A stretch of DNA of 64,000 bases from Halostagnicola sp. A-GB9-2 (GTDB lineage Archaea > Halobacteriota > Halobacteria > Halobacteriales > Natrialbaceae), in assembly GCF_030068615.1 (NCBI RefSeq), contig NZ_JASJOC010000001.1, positions 186,001-250,000 on the forward strand. Direction: 5' to 3'. Numbering within the stretch: position 1 is the first letter of the stretch; each line of letters starts with the position of its first letter. Positions 54,254 through 63,453 of this stretch are shown one piece after another. Made by a program: the position numbers and the translations under genes. Under the pieces are notes generated by a model that was not told the origin of the DNA, searched no databases, and saw nothing but the letters and a program-made list of their open reading frames with translations.

Positions 54254-54608
54254 CGCTTAGACCCACCTCCAGGCGCGTGAGCGGCGGCTGGCGGTAATTG
54301 ACTTCGATTCGTCTGTCGGACGGGATGTTTAAGCCCGCGGAGAAGCAATCGTATCATGGCAACTGACCCTTGACGGGTTCGGAAGCCACGTCTCGGGTGT
54401 CATCACCACCCGGGGCATTTCAATACGAACGCCCCCTTCCGTGGAGTTTCGGCTTCCATTTGACAACACGTCCTGTATTGTCATATAACTACTGTTTTCG
54501 GAGAGGAATAATGTGTTCTCGTCTTTATTGTCGCATTCATCCGACAGACTGTCACAGTCAGCGAAAGACAGACAGTCACGGTCACCAAAAGAAGGGGGCC
54601 CGGAGCGG
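54254..54608. other. Intergenic region with a broken gene start, 355 bases
   Basis: A TATA-like GTTTAAGCC at about 54326-54335 precedes an ATG at 54357 by 27 bases, but the frame (MATDP) stops after five codons. The rest to 54608 has AT-rich stretches and repeated short words (ACAGTCAC) with no gene. It looks like a gene whose body was lost. Confidence 0.5.
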
Positions 54609-54995
54609 CTACTGCCACAGCGCGGTGTCCGTGTAGTTCACAAACCGTGTGATTCGACCGTCCTCGAGTTCGCAGACGTGTGCGAACGGGCTCTCGATCC
54701 GCTCGCCCATCTCCGGTGTCGCGTAGAACGTCCCGAGCGCAACGACCATCTCATCGCCGTCGATGACCCGCTCGCATTCGACGCGAAACTCCTCGTAGTC
54801 GTCCATAACTGGCTCGAAGACGTTCTCGAGCACTGCCTCGGGGCTCTCGTGGGTCCCGCCGTACGTGGACCCCTCCGGTTCGGTCCACTCGATGTCCTCG
54901 GCCATGTTAGCCAAGACGGCGTCGATGTCACCCTCGTTAAAATCGTCGTACATCCCCCGGACTATCTCGGTGTTACTCTGCGTGATTACTGCCAC
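54609..54995 (-). CDS. SnoaL-like (NTF2-fold) protein
   Basis: A 128-residue protein with a GTG start at 54995 (MAVITQSNTEIVRGMYDDFNEGDID). The NTF2-fold pattern follows: AVLANMAEDIEWTEPEGS, HESPEAVLENVFEPVMDDYEEFRVECERVIDGDEMVVALG, and the last strand FAHVCELEDGRITRFVNYTD. Such cone-shaped domains bind or isomerise small hydrophobic compounds; the ligand is unknown. Composition is that of the core chromosome, unlike the deacetylase upstream. Confidence 0.85.
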   Translation of the reverse strand: MAVITQSNTEIVRGMYDDFNEGDIDAVLANMAEDIEWTEPEGSTYGGTHESPEAVLENVFEPVMDDYEEFRVECERVIDGDEMVVALGTFYATPEMGERIESPFAHVCELEDGRITRFVNYTDTALWQ

Positions 54996-55259
54996 TGTTC
55001 TACACCACCTATAATTAGGATCCCAGAGACAATAGATCTGGCACCTGCCTACCCAGGGAGCCAGAAGCGAGATCACGACCCTAGGCCGATTTTGACGCTG
55101 TACTCACCCATTCAACAGTAGCCAGTTGGCTATGCTGAGTATCCCCCGCCCGTTCTGCTCGCTCGTGAGTTGACGAATATCCTCGATATGCGTCCAGTCT
55201 TCTGCAATTCGAGACACTTCATCGGAGAAGATATACCCCCTCTTGTCTACTATCTGATT

Positions 55260-55652
55260 ATGAATGGAAACGTATCATCGAAGGATGTGTGGTTCCTACT
55301 CGGATTTGGATTCGCTATCTGGCTGATTGCAACCGTGGCGTTTCGACTCGTTGGACAGGTTCTCATCAGTCCAGATACGCCCTACATAATTGCAGGTCTG
55401 TTCGTGGTTACTATTCCTGCGATGGTTCTATTGACCATCGGGGCCTTCCGCTGGAGAGCCGTCGATTCAACTCACCGTCCACTGGCCGCAATACTGCTGG
55501 TAACACCGGGAATGGTTCTTGATGCGATCGTATTACCCTTCTTCGGAACCGTCTTCCCGAATATGGTTGTCGAATCAGCACAGTATTTCGGCGGCTTCCT
55601 TCTGCTGGCATACGTCCTCGCTCTGCTGGTCGGACTGTTCTCCGGCCGGTAA
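55260..55652 (+). CDS. Small membrane protein (DUF5367-like)
   Basis: A 130-residue protein with four transmembrane segments (about 8-28, 38-58, 70-92, 103-125), starting MNGNVSSKDVWFLLGFGFAIW. It looks like the DUF5367 family, whose members are small four-helix membrane proteins of unknown function in bacteria and haloarchaea. The frame is open 30 codons upstream, but the ATG at 55260 begins at the first helix. AT-rich sequence ('tatctgatta') lies directly before it. Confidence 0.72.
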   Translation: MNGNVSSKDVWFLLGFGFAIWLIATVAFRLVGQVLISPDTPYIIAGLFVVTIPAMVLLTIGAFRWRAVDSTHRPLAAILLVTPGMVLDAIVLPFFGTVFPNMVVESAQYFGGFLLLAYVLALLVGLFSGR

Positions 55653-56085
55653 TCGACCGACGAACGCCGGGTTGTCATACGGTCACATAGGGAGAGGTTG
55701 TTGGTGAAAGTACAAGCGAGATGGAGACAAAGACAATGCGCTTAGTTTTCTGCGTTGAGTTTGATTTCGATACCTAAATGGGTCAATCGACTTCTCTGGG
55801 CGAAGGCCAGGTCCGAGAGGCGATACGCTGGACAGTTTCAGCCACGCCCTCAGAAAACACCACGATCGGAGAGCGAGTCGGCTCCGTCACAGTCGCCGAT
55901 ATCTCCTAATCTAACGCCGTATGGCGATTCACCAAAGCCAGCAAAGGCTATCTCACGACTGTCTCTCGAGCACGTCTACCCCGCGAACGAATCCCTGACC
56001 CGACCAATCTATATCTCCGTTCGAGACTAACTGGCTCTCAATGCGAATGTTGGCCGCCCACGCCGACGCAGGGGAACGCTAAGAA
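55653..56085. other. Intergenic region with gene debris, 433 bases
   Basis: A 43-codon frame (55778-55909, starting MGQSTSLGEGQVREAI) and, in another frame, a stretch reading RFTKASKGYLTTVSRARLP (about 55925-55980) look like pieces of one small gene broken by a frameshift. Neither half is convincing alone. No RNA gene is seen. Confidence 0.4.
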
Positions 56086-58674
56086 ATGACGGGAACCGTG
56101 GCACAGCGATACGCTCGAGTCATCACCGAGCACAGCCGCTTGGTCGTCGCCCTCCTGTTAATCGCAACCACCCTCGTCGCGGCCGGAGCGGCCGTTGGCG
56201 AAACGGAGGATGCGGGAATCGGCGAGTTCGAGACCGATTCCGAAGAAATCGAAGCACTCGAGGAGATCGAAGCAACCTACGGCACTGACGACGGCGTGGT
56301 CACCCAAATCGTGATACGCGAGGGTGACGGCGACGTGCTCACTCGAGACTCGTTGCTCGATGGCCTCGAGTTACAACAGGAGATCCGAAACGACCCTGAC
56401 ATCGACGCCACGCTCGAGGACGACCCGTTCCTCGCGCTCGAGAATCTCGTGGCCACGGGTGCCGTGTTCGAAGACCGCGCCGCTGAGGCGAACGGCCAGC
56501 CCGACACGTCCGAACCCACGCTCAAGGAGCAGATCGAGGCACTCGAGTCGCGATCGGACGAGGAGGTCGAAGAACTGCTCGCGGACGTGCTCGATCCCGA
56601 TGCGGAACAGGGCGGCGAGGACGCCTACGAGTTCCTGCCGACGGCGTACGAACCGGGCGAGACCGAGGCGGAGTCTCGAATCGTGTTCGCCTTCCAGATC
56701 GACGAAACTGGTCCTGACGAGGAACCCCAGGCCACCTACGACGCGCAGGTGACGATCGACTCGCTGGTCGACGACCGGTTCGACGACGCGTTCGTCTTCG
56801 GGCAGGGCGTTACCGACGAAGCGTCCTCGAGCGCCGTCGGCGATAGCTTCGCGATCATTACCCCCTTCGCGCTCGTCCTCGTCCTGTTCGTGCTGGGGGT
56901 CACCTACCGCGACGTCGTCGACGTTGGCATCGGCCTCGTGGGGATTGCCATGGTGCTCGCCTGGCTCGCGGGGATCATGGGCTGGCTCGAGATCCCGATG
57001 AGCCAGCTGTTGATCGCGGTGCCGTTTCTGTTGATCGGCCTGGCGATCGACTACTCGCTCCACGTCGTGATGCGATACCGGGAGGCCCGCGCTGGGTTGT
57101 TGGAACCGAAATCGAAACCGGAACCGGAACCGAACCCGAAAGGAGACGGTGACCGGATCGGCCCGAAAGTCGGGATGGGAATCGGACTCGCGGGCGTCTC
57201 GCTCGCGCTCGCGGCCGCGACGTTTTCGACGGGCGTCGGCTTTCTCTCGAACGTCGTCAGCCCGCTTCCGGCGATTCGGGACTTCGCGATCCTGAGCGCC
57301 GGCGGAATCTTCGCGACCTTCGTTGTGTTCGCGATGTTCGTTCCGGCGTTGAAAGTCGAAGTCGACGGCATCCTCGAGAACCGATTCGATCGCGACCGCG
57401 CCAGGGAGCCGTTCGGGATGGGCGGCGGGCTCGTTACCCGCGGGCTCGGCGGTGCCGTCGCGGTCGCCCGTCGAGCGCCGTTGGCCGTCATCGCCGTCGC
57501 GTTCTTGCTCGCGGTCGGCGGTGCCTACGGCGCGACCGGCATCGACACGGAGTTCAACGAGGCGGATTTCCTGCCCCAGGACGCGCCGGAGTGGACCGAC
57601 TCCTTACCGGGGCCGTTTGAACCGGACACGTACACGATTGCCGACGACGTCGAATACCTCAGTGACAACTTCCGAGAGCGCGGCGAGGATACACAGACCC
57701 AGATACTGATACGCGGCGATGTGACCGATCCGGCGACGCTTCCGTCCATCGACGACGCATCCGCTGAGGCGAACACGAGCGGGACCGTTCTCGAGAATCC
57801 GGACGGGGACGCCGCGATCGACGGGCCCCAGACAGCCATCCGCGAGATCGCGGCAGAAAACGAAACCGTCGCGGCGGCGCTCGAGGAACGCGATACGTCC
57901 GGAAACGACCTTCCCAACGAGGACGTAGACGAGTTCTACGACCTCCTCTTCGATGCCGACGAGGATCGAGCGAGCGAGGTACTCTACCGGACGGACGACG
58001 GCGAGTACGAAACGAGCCGGTTGATCATCGACGTGCGCGGTGACGCGGCCGCACAGGATGTTGCGGACGACACGAACGACGTCGCGACACTGATCGAGAC
58101 CGGCGGGCCGGTGACTGCGACGGCGGCCGGCGGTCCCGTAACGACGGCGGTCGTCCAGGACGCGTTGCTCGAGACGCTCGTCCAGGCGTTCGCGGTCACG
58201 CTCGTCGTGATTCTTACGTTCCTGACGGGGCTCTACTGGATTCGACACCGCTCGCTCACATTAGGGGCCGTCACGCTCGCGCCGGTCGTCGCCGCGCTGG
58301 CCTGGTTGCTCGGAACGATGGCGGTACTCGAGGTGCCGTTCAACAGCGAAACGGCGGTAATCACGAGTCTCGCGATCGGCCTCGGCGTCGACTACAGCAT
58401 TCACGTCGGCGAACGGTTCGTCGCCGAACGCGACGCACGAGACTCCCTCGACGACGCGCTCGTCGCGACGATCACCGGAACCGGCGGGGCCCTCCTCGGG
58501 AGCGCGGCGACGACGGCCGCCGGATTCGGCGTCCTCGCGCTCGCGCTCGCGCCGCCACTCCAGCGATTCGGGCTGGTCACCGGCCTGAGTATCGTCTTCG
58601 CGTTCCTCGCGTGTCTCACGGTGCTTCCGTGCCTGCTTGTCGTCCGCGAGCGCGTTCTCAATCGGGTCGGGTGA
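56086..58674 (+). CDS. RND/MMPL superfamily membrane protein
   Basis: An 862-residue transporter. After the first helix (LVVALLLIATTLVAAGAAVG) a large acidic extracellular domain (about 40-255) precedes five helices; a second copy of helix, domain (about 485-690) and helices follows. The helix 4 motif with Asp in GLAIDYSLHVVMRYRE and its partner GLGVDYSIHVGERFV is the RND/MMPL proton-relay signature. A basic Pro/Glu repeat (KSKPEPEPNPKGDGD) sits in a cytoplasmic loop. Such proteins export lipids or drugs in proton exchange. The substrate is unknown; SecDF-like variants are less likely. Confidence 0.92.
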   Translation: MTGTVAQRYARVITEHSRLVVALLLIATTLVAAGAAVGETEDAGIGEFETDSEEIEALEEIEATYGTDDGVVTQIVIREGDGDVLTRDSLLDGLELQQEIRNDPDIDATLEDDPFLALENLVATGAVFEDRAAEANGQPDTSEPTLKEQIEALESRSDEEVEELLADVLDPDAEQGGEDAYEFLPTAYEPGETEAESRIVFAFQIDETGPDEEPQATYDAQVTIDSLVDDRFDDAFVFGQGVTDEASSSAVGDSFAIITPFALVLVLFVLGVTYRDVVDVGIGLVGIAMVLAWLAGIMGWLEIPMSQLLIAVPFLLIGLAIDYSLHVVMRYREARAGLLEPKSKPEPEPNPKGDGDRIGPKVGMGIGLAGVSLALAAATFSTGVGFLSNVVSPLPAIRDFAILSAGGIFATFVVFAMFVPALKVEVDGILENRFDRDRAREPFGMGGGLVTRGLGGAVAVARRAPLAVIAVAFLLAVGGAYGATGIDTEFNEADFLPQDAPEWTDSLPGPFEPDTYTIADDVEYLSDNFRERGEDTQTQILIRGDVTDPATLPSIDDASAEANTSGTVLENPDGDAAIDGPQTAIREIAAENETVAAALEERDTSGNDLPNEDVDEFYDLLFDADEDRASEVLYRTDDGEYETSRLIIDVRGDAAAQDVADDTNDVATLIETGGPVTATAAGGPVTTAVVQDALLETLVQAFAVTLVVILTFLTGLYWIRHRSLTLGAVTLAPVVAALAWLLGTMAVLEVPFNSETAVITSLAIGLGVDYSIHVGERFVAERDARDSLDDALVATITGTGGALLGSAATTAAGFGVLALALAPPLQRFGLVTGLSIVFAFLACLTVLPCLLVVRERVLNRVG

Positions 58675-58677
58675 CTG

Positions 58678-58759
58678 ATAGGGTCGGTTGGAACTGTTTA
58701 CCGGTCAGTCGCCACTCCGCTCTGGCGACTGACCGGAAATGACTGACAACCGACCCTAT
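58678..58759 (+). repeat. Palindromic repeat, copy 2
   Basis: An 82-base near-palindrome: ATAGGGTCGGTTG at the left end is matched by CAACCGACCCTAT at the right, and GGTCAGTCGCCA by TGGCGACTGACC near the centre; a few loops do not pair. It starts four bases after the stop of the RND gene and could be its terminator, but a second copy lies at 53767-53834 in inverted orientation, which marks it as a dispersed element. Confidence 0.8.
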
Positions 58760-58836
58760 GACATGGGCACAGAACTACCGGGTCGGCGGGACGCTGACGA
58801 ATGGGTTTTTGAGTGATAGGGAGGCGAACCCCGTTC

Positions 58837-61032
58837 ATGACTATCGACGGCGACGACTGGTCGGGTTCGTCCCTCGATTCAGAAGAGCCGAAACGCATGC
58901 AGGAGACGCTTTCCACCGCCGGTACGATCGCTACGACGCTCTCTGCCGTCGTCGAGACCCGGACGGTAACCGTCCAAGACGACATCGACGAGGAGACGTT
59001 CTTTTCGACGGACGATGGAGTGACGACGGTCACGAACCGATACGACCTCGAGAAGGCCGTCCCGATCGAGCGAAAGACACAGTTCCGGGAAGTCGATCGA
59101 TACTGGGTGAACGAACCCTACGCGTTCGTCAGCATCTTCCACTCGACGACCGAAAACGAGCCGAAATACTTCCTGATCGAACCGCACCTGAACGACCTCG
59201 AGGCAGACGTTCGGGAGTTCCTCGCCGAAAAGCTCCGGACGACGATCAAGTACGCTGACGAGGAGGGCAAACAACGGGCGGAAAGGCGGGACGTCATCGA
59301 GCGGAAAACCAGACGACTGCTTGAGCGATACGATCTGCTCGAGAAGACGAACGGCCGTAACGGAGGCGGCCTCCTCGAGACGATCCGGGCGCTGTTTCGG
59401 GGTGAGCGAGCCGATCGAGGCCGCCGAGACGAGCGAGAGACGGACCAACCGGATGGCGCACGCGAACTTCGAGGAATCGAAGCGCGTCCGGAGCCAGCAG
59501 TTCTCGCGGCCGATCGAGAAACGCTCAGCGAGTACCAGATCGAGAAGCTCCGCTACCGGCTGAATCGGGACTTCGTCGGCTACGAGCGCATCGACGGGAT
59601 CAAACGCGATCCCAACGTCGAGGACATCTCCGTCGACGGCTACAACGCTCCGGTGTTCGTCTACCACGCAGAACACGAACAGCTCATTTCGAACGTCCGC
59701 CACGGCGAATCGGAACTCGACGACTTCGTCGTCAAACTCGCCCAACGGTCCGGAAGCGGGATCAGCAGGCGACGACCGCAAGTCGACGCCACGCTCCCCG
59801 ACGGCTCGCGGGCGCAACTGACGCTCGGCTCGGAGGTTTCGGATCACGGAACGAACTACACGATCCGGCAGTTCACCGACGTTCCGTTTACTCCGATCGA
59901 TCTCGTCAACTGGAACACGTTCAGCCTCGAGGAGATGGCGTTCCTTTGGCTGGCCGTCGAGAACGGAAAGAGCCTGCTCCTGGCCGGCGGAACGGCATCC
60001 GGGAAGACGACGAGCCTGAACGCCGTCTCCCTGTTTATCCCCTCGAGTTCGAAAATCGTCTCGATCGAGGACACGCGGGAGATTACGCTCCCGCAACGAA
60101 ACTGGATCGCGAGTACGACGCGGCCCTCGATCGCGACCGATTCTGCGGGCGCGATCGACGAATTCGACCTGCTCGAGGCGACGCTCCGTCAACGCCCGGA
60201 CTACATTTTGATGGGCGAAGTTCGCGGCGAGGAAGGACGAACGCTGTTTCAGGTCATGTCGACGGGCCACACTACCTGTACGACCTTCCACGCCGACTCC
60301 GTCGACGAGGTCCTCAAGCGGTTTACGACGACGCCGATCGATGTCTCGAAAACGATGGTTACCGCGCTGGATCTGGTATCGGTCCAGACCCAGACTCGAG
60401 TGCAGGGACGGACTGTCCGACGGAACAGGGGAATCACCGAGATCAACCACTACGACGCAGAGAACGACGAAATCAACGTTCGAGACGTCTATCAGTGGCG
60501 GGCGGCGACCGACGATCATCGAAAGATCGGCGACTCGAACACCCTCGAGGAGATTCGCTTCGATCGCGGCTGGAGCCGAGAACGACTCGAGAACGAGCTG
60601 TTCGAGCGACGGGTCGTACTCGCGTACCTGATCGAGAACGGATTAAACGCCTACGCGGAAGTCGCCGCGACTGTACAGGCGTATACGACCGATTCGGACC
60701 GCGTCCTCGCTCTGCTGGCGAACGATCGCCTCGAGGAGGGACTTGAAGAGCTTCGCGAAATGGAGAGCGTGCTGATCGACGGGAATTCGTTGGCGGATGA
60801 CCTCGTTTCTCGTCCAGAGCCGTCCGCAGCGACGGAAAGGCGCTCGAAGAGCGTTCTTGCTCGCGCTGATGACACGATATTCGAGGACCATCGCACCGAA
60901 AACGCGCGAGCGACGGCGAGACACCCGTCCAAACCCGACGGTCCGGCCCCCTCCGATGCTGAGTCCCTCTCCAGTCTCGAAGCTGATTCTCGCCCCGAAC
61001 TGTCACTTCAAGCGGATGGGGACGATCCATGA
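58837..61032 (+). CDS. Type IV pilus/secretion ATPase (PilB-like)
   Basis: A 731-residue ATPase of the archaeal type II/IV secretion group. The N-terminal part (about 1-230) is charged with a coiled-coil and an acidic/basic insertion. The nucleotide-binding domain has Walker A GGTASGKT (384-391), the Asp box SIEDTREI, Walker B YILMGEVRGEEG and the His box STGHTTCTTFHADS. The C-terminal 150 residues are polar and poorly conserved. It powers assembly of pilus-like structures. Its stop overlaps the next gene. Confidence 0.93.
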   Translation: MTIDGDDWSGSSLDSEEPKRMQETLSTAGTIATTLSAVVETRTVTVQDDIDEETFFSTDDGVTTVTNRYDLEKAVPIERKTQFREVDRYWVNEPYAFVSIFHSTTENEPKYFLIEPHLNDLEADVREFLAEKLRTTIKYADEEGKQRAERRDVIERKTRRLLERYDLLEKTNGRNGGGLLETIRALFRGERADRGRRDERETDQPDGARELRGIEARPEPAVLAADRETLSEYQIEKLRYRLNRDFVGYERIDGIKRDPNVEDISVDGYNAPVFVYHAEHEQLISNVRHGESELDDFVVKLAQRSGSGISRRRPQVDATLPDGSRAQLTLGSEVSDHGTNYTIRQFTDVPFTPIDLVNWNTFSLEEMAFLWLAVENGKSLLLAGGTASGKTTSLNAVSLFIPSSSKIVSIEDTREITLPQRNWIASTTRPSIATDSAGAIDEFDLLEATLRQRPDYILMGEVRGEEGRTLFQVMSTGHTTCTTFHADSVDEVLKRFTTTPIDVSKTMVTALDLVSVQTQTRVQGRTVRRNRGITEINHYDAENDEINVRDVYQWRAATDDHRKIGDSNTLEEIRFDRGWSRERLENELFERRVVLAYLIENGLNAYAEVAATVQAYTTDSDRVLALLANDRLEEGLEELREMESVLIDGNSLADDLVSRPEPSAATERRSKSVLARADDTIFEDHRTENARATARHPSKPDGPAPSDAESLSSLEADSRPELSLQADGDDP

Positions 61033-62954
61033 GATTCGAGGGAGCCTCGGCTGTCGGGAAACGGGCGGTGAGTCTCACGACGCTCGAGACGAAACTCGAG
61101 CGGGCCGGAATAACTGAGGCCGCAGAGGGCTATCTCGCTCGTGCTGGCGTCGTTGGATTCGTCGTCGGCCTCATCAGCCTGTTGCTCGGAGTGGGGCTCG
61201 GCTCCACGCTGGGCGAGACGAGCACTGCTCTGGAAGCCTCCGTCGCAGTTGCCGGAACGGGGCTCCTGTTCGGAACGGCCGGCGCAATACTCGGCTTTGG
61301 TTCGATTATCGTCCGCCCGTACGCACGAGCGACCGCCAAAAAGCGCGAGATCAACATGCTCCTTCCCGACGCCGTTTCGTTTATGTACGCGCTGTCGGTC
61401 GGCGGCCTCGATCACCTCGAGCTCCTCGAGGCGGTCGCCGACGCGGAGGACGCCTACGGCGAAGTCGCAGTGGAGTTCCAACGCGTTCTGCGGGACGTGG
61501 AGTACGTTGGGTCCGATTATCGAAGTGCGATCCGAACGCAGGCACACGAAACACCGAGCGACGGACTGTCCCAGTTCTTGCTGGATCTGCTCTCGACTAT
61601 CAACAGCGGCGGTGACATGGAGCGGTTCCTCGAGGAGAAATCGGAACGCCACGCCCAGACCGCCAAACAACAACAGGAACGAACGCTCGACACGCTGGAA
61701 CTGGTCGGCGAACTGTATATGACGCTCTCACTGTTCCCGCTCTTGCTGGTGATCGTCGTCGTCGTGATGCAACTGCTTCCGAACGCGGCTGTGACGGGCC
61801 AACTGCTCTATCTGACCGTGTACGGACTACTTCCGGCGATTGGAATCGCGTTCCTCGTGCTCATCTCGACGATCAAACGGGACGAGTGCGGTGACGGAGT
61901 CCTCGAGTTCGCACGTTCCTATCGGCAAAGCGAGACGACGCCCAAAGAGGGGCTTTCGGATTCGGACCCCGCCGAGCGATTCGTCGGCCGTTACCGGATT
62001 TTCACTCGGATAAGGCACCGAGAGCGCGCGTACAAGAGATGGACCCTTCTCGCGGAGCCACACGCGTTCTTTCGCGAGCGCCCACTCGCTACGCTCGCGG
62101 TGACCATTCCGGCATCGCTTCTCGTTGTCGGAGGGGCGACGGTAATCGGCATCAGTGGGCTTCCCTGGGGCGGTAGTGCCGCTGATCCGATACGGGCGAC
62201 GGTCGTTTCCCTGTATGTTCCGCTGTATCTCGTTTTGACTCCACTCGCGGCGTTCTACGAGTGGAACGTCTCACGGCGTACCGCGGTCGTCGACACGTTT
62301 TCGGAAGACCTCCGAAAGCTCTCGAGTGCAAACGATACGGGGCAACCGCTCCTCGCGTCGCTCCGATCGGTTTCCCAGACGGCCGACGGAAGACTGGCTA
62401 CCGAGTTCGAAGCGATGCATACCAAGGTCGCCTACGGGAGGCGTCTGGACCAGGCGCTCGTCGAGTTCGCAAACAGCTATCAGCTCCCGAGGCTGGCCAG
62501 GACGACGCGGCTCATCACCGAAGCGCAAAAAGCGACGAATCACATCACGCCCGTGTTACGGACGGCCGCAACGGCGAGTGAGAACCACGACGAACTCGAG
62601 CGAGAGCGACGGTCACGAACCCGAATGCAGGTCGCCATCATCGTCATGACGTTTCTGACGGTACTCGCCGTTATCGCGGTCTTGCAAACGCAGTTCGTCG
62701 AGACGATGTCGGGGCTCGGGACCGAAACTGCCACCGGTAGCGGCGGCGCTTCCGGCCAACTGACGAACGTCGATTCCAGTTCTCGTATCGATGCCGGCAC
62801 GCTTTCGGCGGTGTTCTTTCATGCGGTAACCCTCCAGGCGATTCTCTCGGGATTCATCTGTGGATACCTTCGGAACGCGGACCTGTTGAGCGGAGCGAAG
62901 TACGTGATCGCGCTTTCGACTATCGCGCTCGTCGGCTGGGCGGTGGTGATTTGA
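61029..62954 (+). CDS. Type II/IV secretion membrane protein (PilC/TadC-like)
   Basis: A 641-residue inner-membrane platform protein with two T2SSF domains, about residues 95-260 and 425-570 (YALSVGGLDHLELLEAVADAEDAYG; SSANDTGQPLLASLRSVSQTADG). About nine transmembrane helices flank them. It starts within the stop of the ATPase gene (ATGA overlap) and ends one base before the next gene. It is the partner of the ATPase for building pili. Confidence 0.93.
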   Translation: MRFEGASAVGKRAVSLTTLETKLERAGITEAAEGYLARAGVVGFVVGLISLLLGVGLGSTLGETSTALEASVAVAGTGLLFGTAGAILGFGSIIVRPYARATAKKREINMLLPDAVSFMYALSVGGLDHLELLEAVADAEDAYGEVAVEFQRVLRDVEYVGSDYRSAIRTQAHETPSDGLSQFLLDLLSTINSGGDMERFLEEKSERHAQTAKQQQERTLDTLELVGELYMTLSLFPLLLVIVVVVMQLLPNAAVTGQLLYLTVYGLLPAIGIAFLVLISTIKRDECGDGVLEFARSYRQSETTPKEGLSDSDPAERFVGRYRIFTRIRHRERAYKRWTLLAEPHAFFRERPLATLAVTIPASLLVVGGATVIGISGLPWGGSAADPIRATVVSLYVPLYLVLTPLAAFYEWNVSRRTAVVDTFSEDLRKLSSANDTGQPLLASLRSVSQTADGRLATEFEAMHTKVAYGRRLDQALVEFANSYQLPRLARTTRLITEAQKATNHITPVLRTAATASENHDELERERRSRTRMQVAIIVMTFLTVLAVIAVLQTQFVETMSGLGTETATGSGGASGQLTNVDSSSRIDAGTLSAVFFHAVTLQAILSGFICGYLRNADLLSGAKYVIALSTIALVGWAVVI

Positions 62955-62955
62955 G

Positions 62956-63453
62956 ATGGTAAAAACACGATCACACTGGGTTTCAATCGGTGAGGTGGAT
63001 CGGGGCCAGACCGCACAGGATTTCGCCATCGGGATCGGGATATTCCTGCTGGCGGTTGCGTTCGCGTTCGCGACGGTCCCCTCGCTCGTCGGACCGGATG
63101 CCGTAGAGAGCGACGGCGCCGCATACGCTCAGGCCGACCGCGTCGCAACGGCAATCGTCGACGACCTCGAGACCGGCGAGAACCCGAACGAACTAGACGG
63201 AGACCGACTCGAGAACGAGTACGATACCGAAGGGTTTCCGGAGCGGTTCGGGCTTCGAACGGTCGACGGAGCGTCGCTCGAGTCGGTGACGATTTCTCTT
63301 GAGACGCTCGACCGAGAAACCAGCCTCCTGACGCGGGGAGACGCCGATGTGGATGATCACTCCGCAGTCACGGTCGAGCGCCTCGTTTCCGTAGCCGGTA
63401 TCAACGAGTGTCAGTCCGCTTGCCGGCTCACCGTGAGGGTTGGGAACCGATGA
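62956..63453 (+). CDS. Pilin-like protein 1
   Basis: A 165-residue protein: a charged start of 17 residues, then RGQTAQDFAIGIGIFLLAVAFAFATVP, a type IV pilin-like N terminus with hydrophobic helix, and a beta-rich globular part (ESDGAAYAQADRVATAIVDDLETGENPNEL, then LESVTISLETLDRE). Two Cys at the end (CQSAC) could bond. It resembles the haloarchaeal family I recall as DUF7287. It directly follows the platform gene. Confidence 0.83.
   Translation: MVKTRSHWVSIGEVDRGQTAQDFAIGIGIFLLAVAFAFATVPSLVGPDAVESDGAAYAQADRVATAIVDDLETGENPNELDGDRLENEYDTEGFPERFGLRTVDGASLESVTISLETLDRETSLLTRGDADVDDHSAVTVERLVSVAGINECQSACRLTVRVGNR

Noticed and set aside
54370-54636. 88-codon plus-strand frame overlapping the SnoaL-like gene
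   Set aside because: Runs into the end of the well-supported minus-strand gene; composition is not protein-like.
55755-56030. 91-codon frame before the RND gene
   Set aside because: Start and end are not conserved-looking, and it overlaps better fragments in other frames.
58879-60519. 546-codon minus-strand frame opposite the PilB-like gene
   Set aside because: Same cause; Walker motifs are on the plus strand and no family is seen in the reverse frame.
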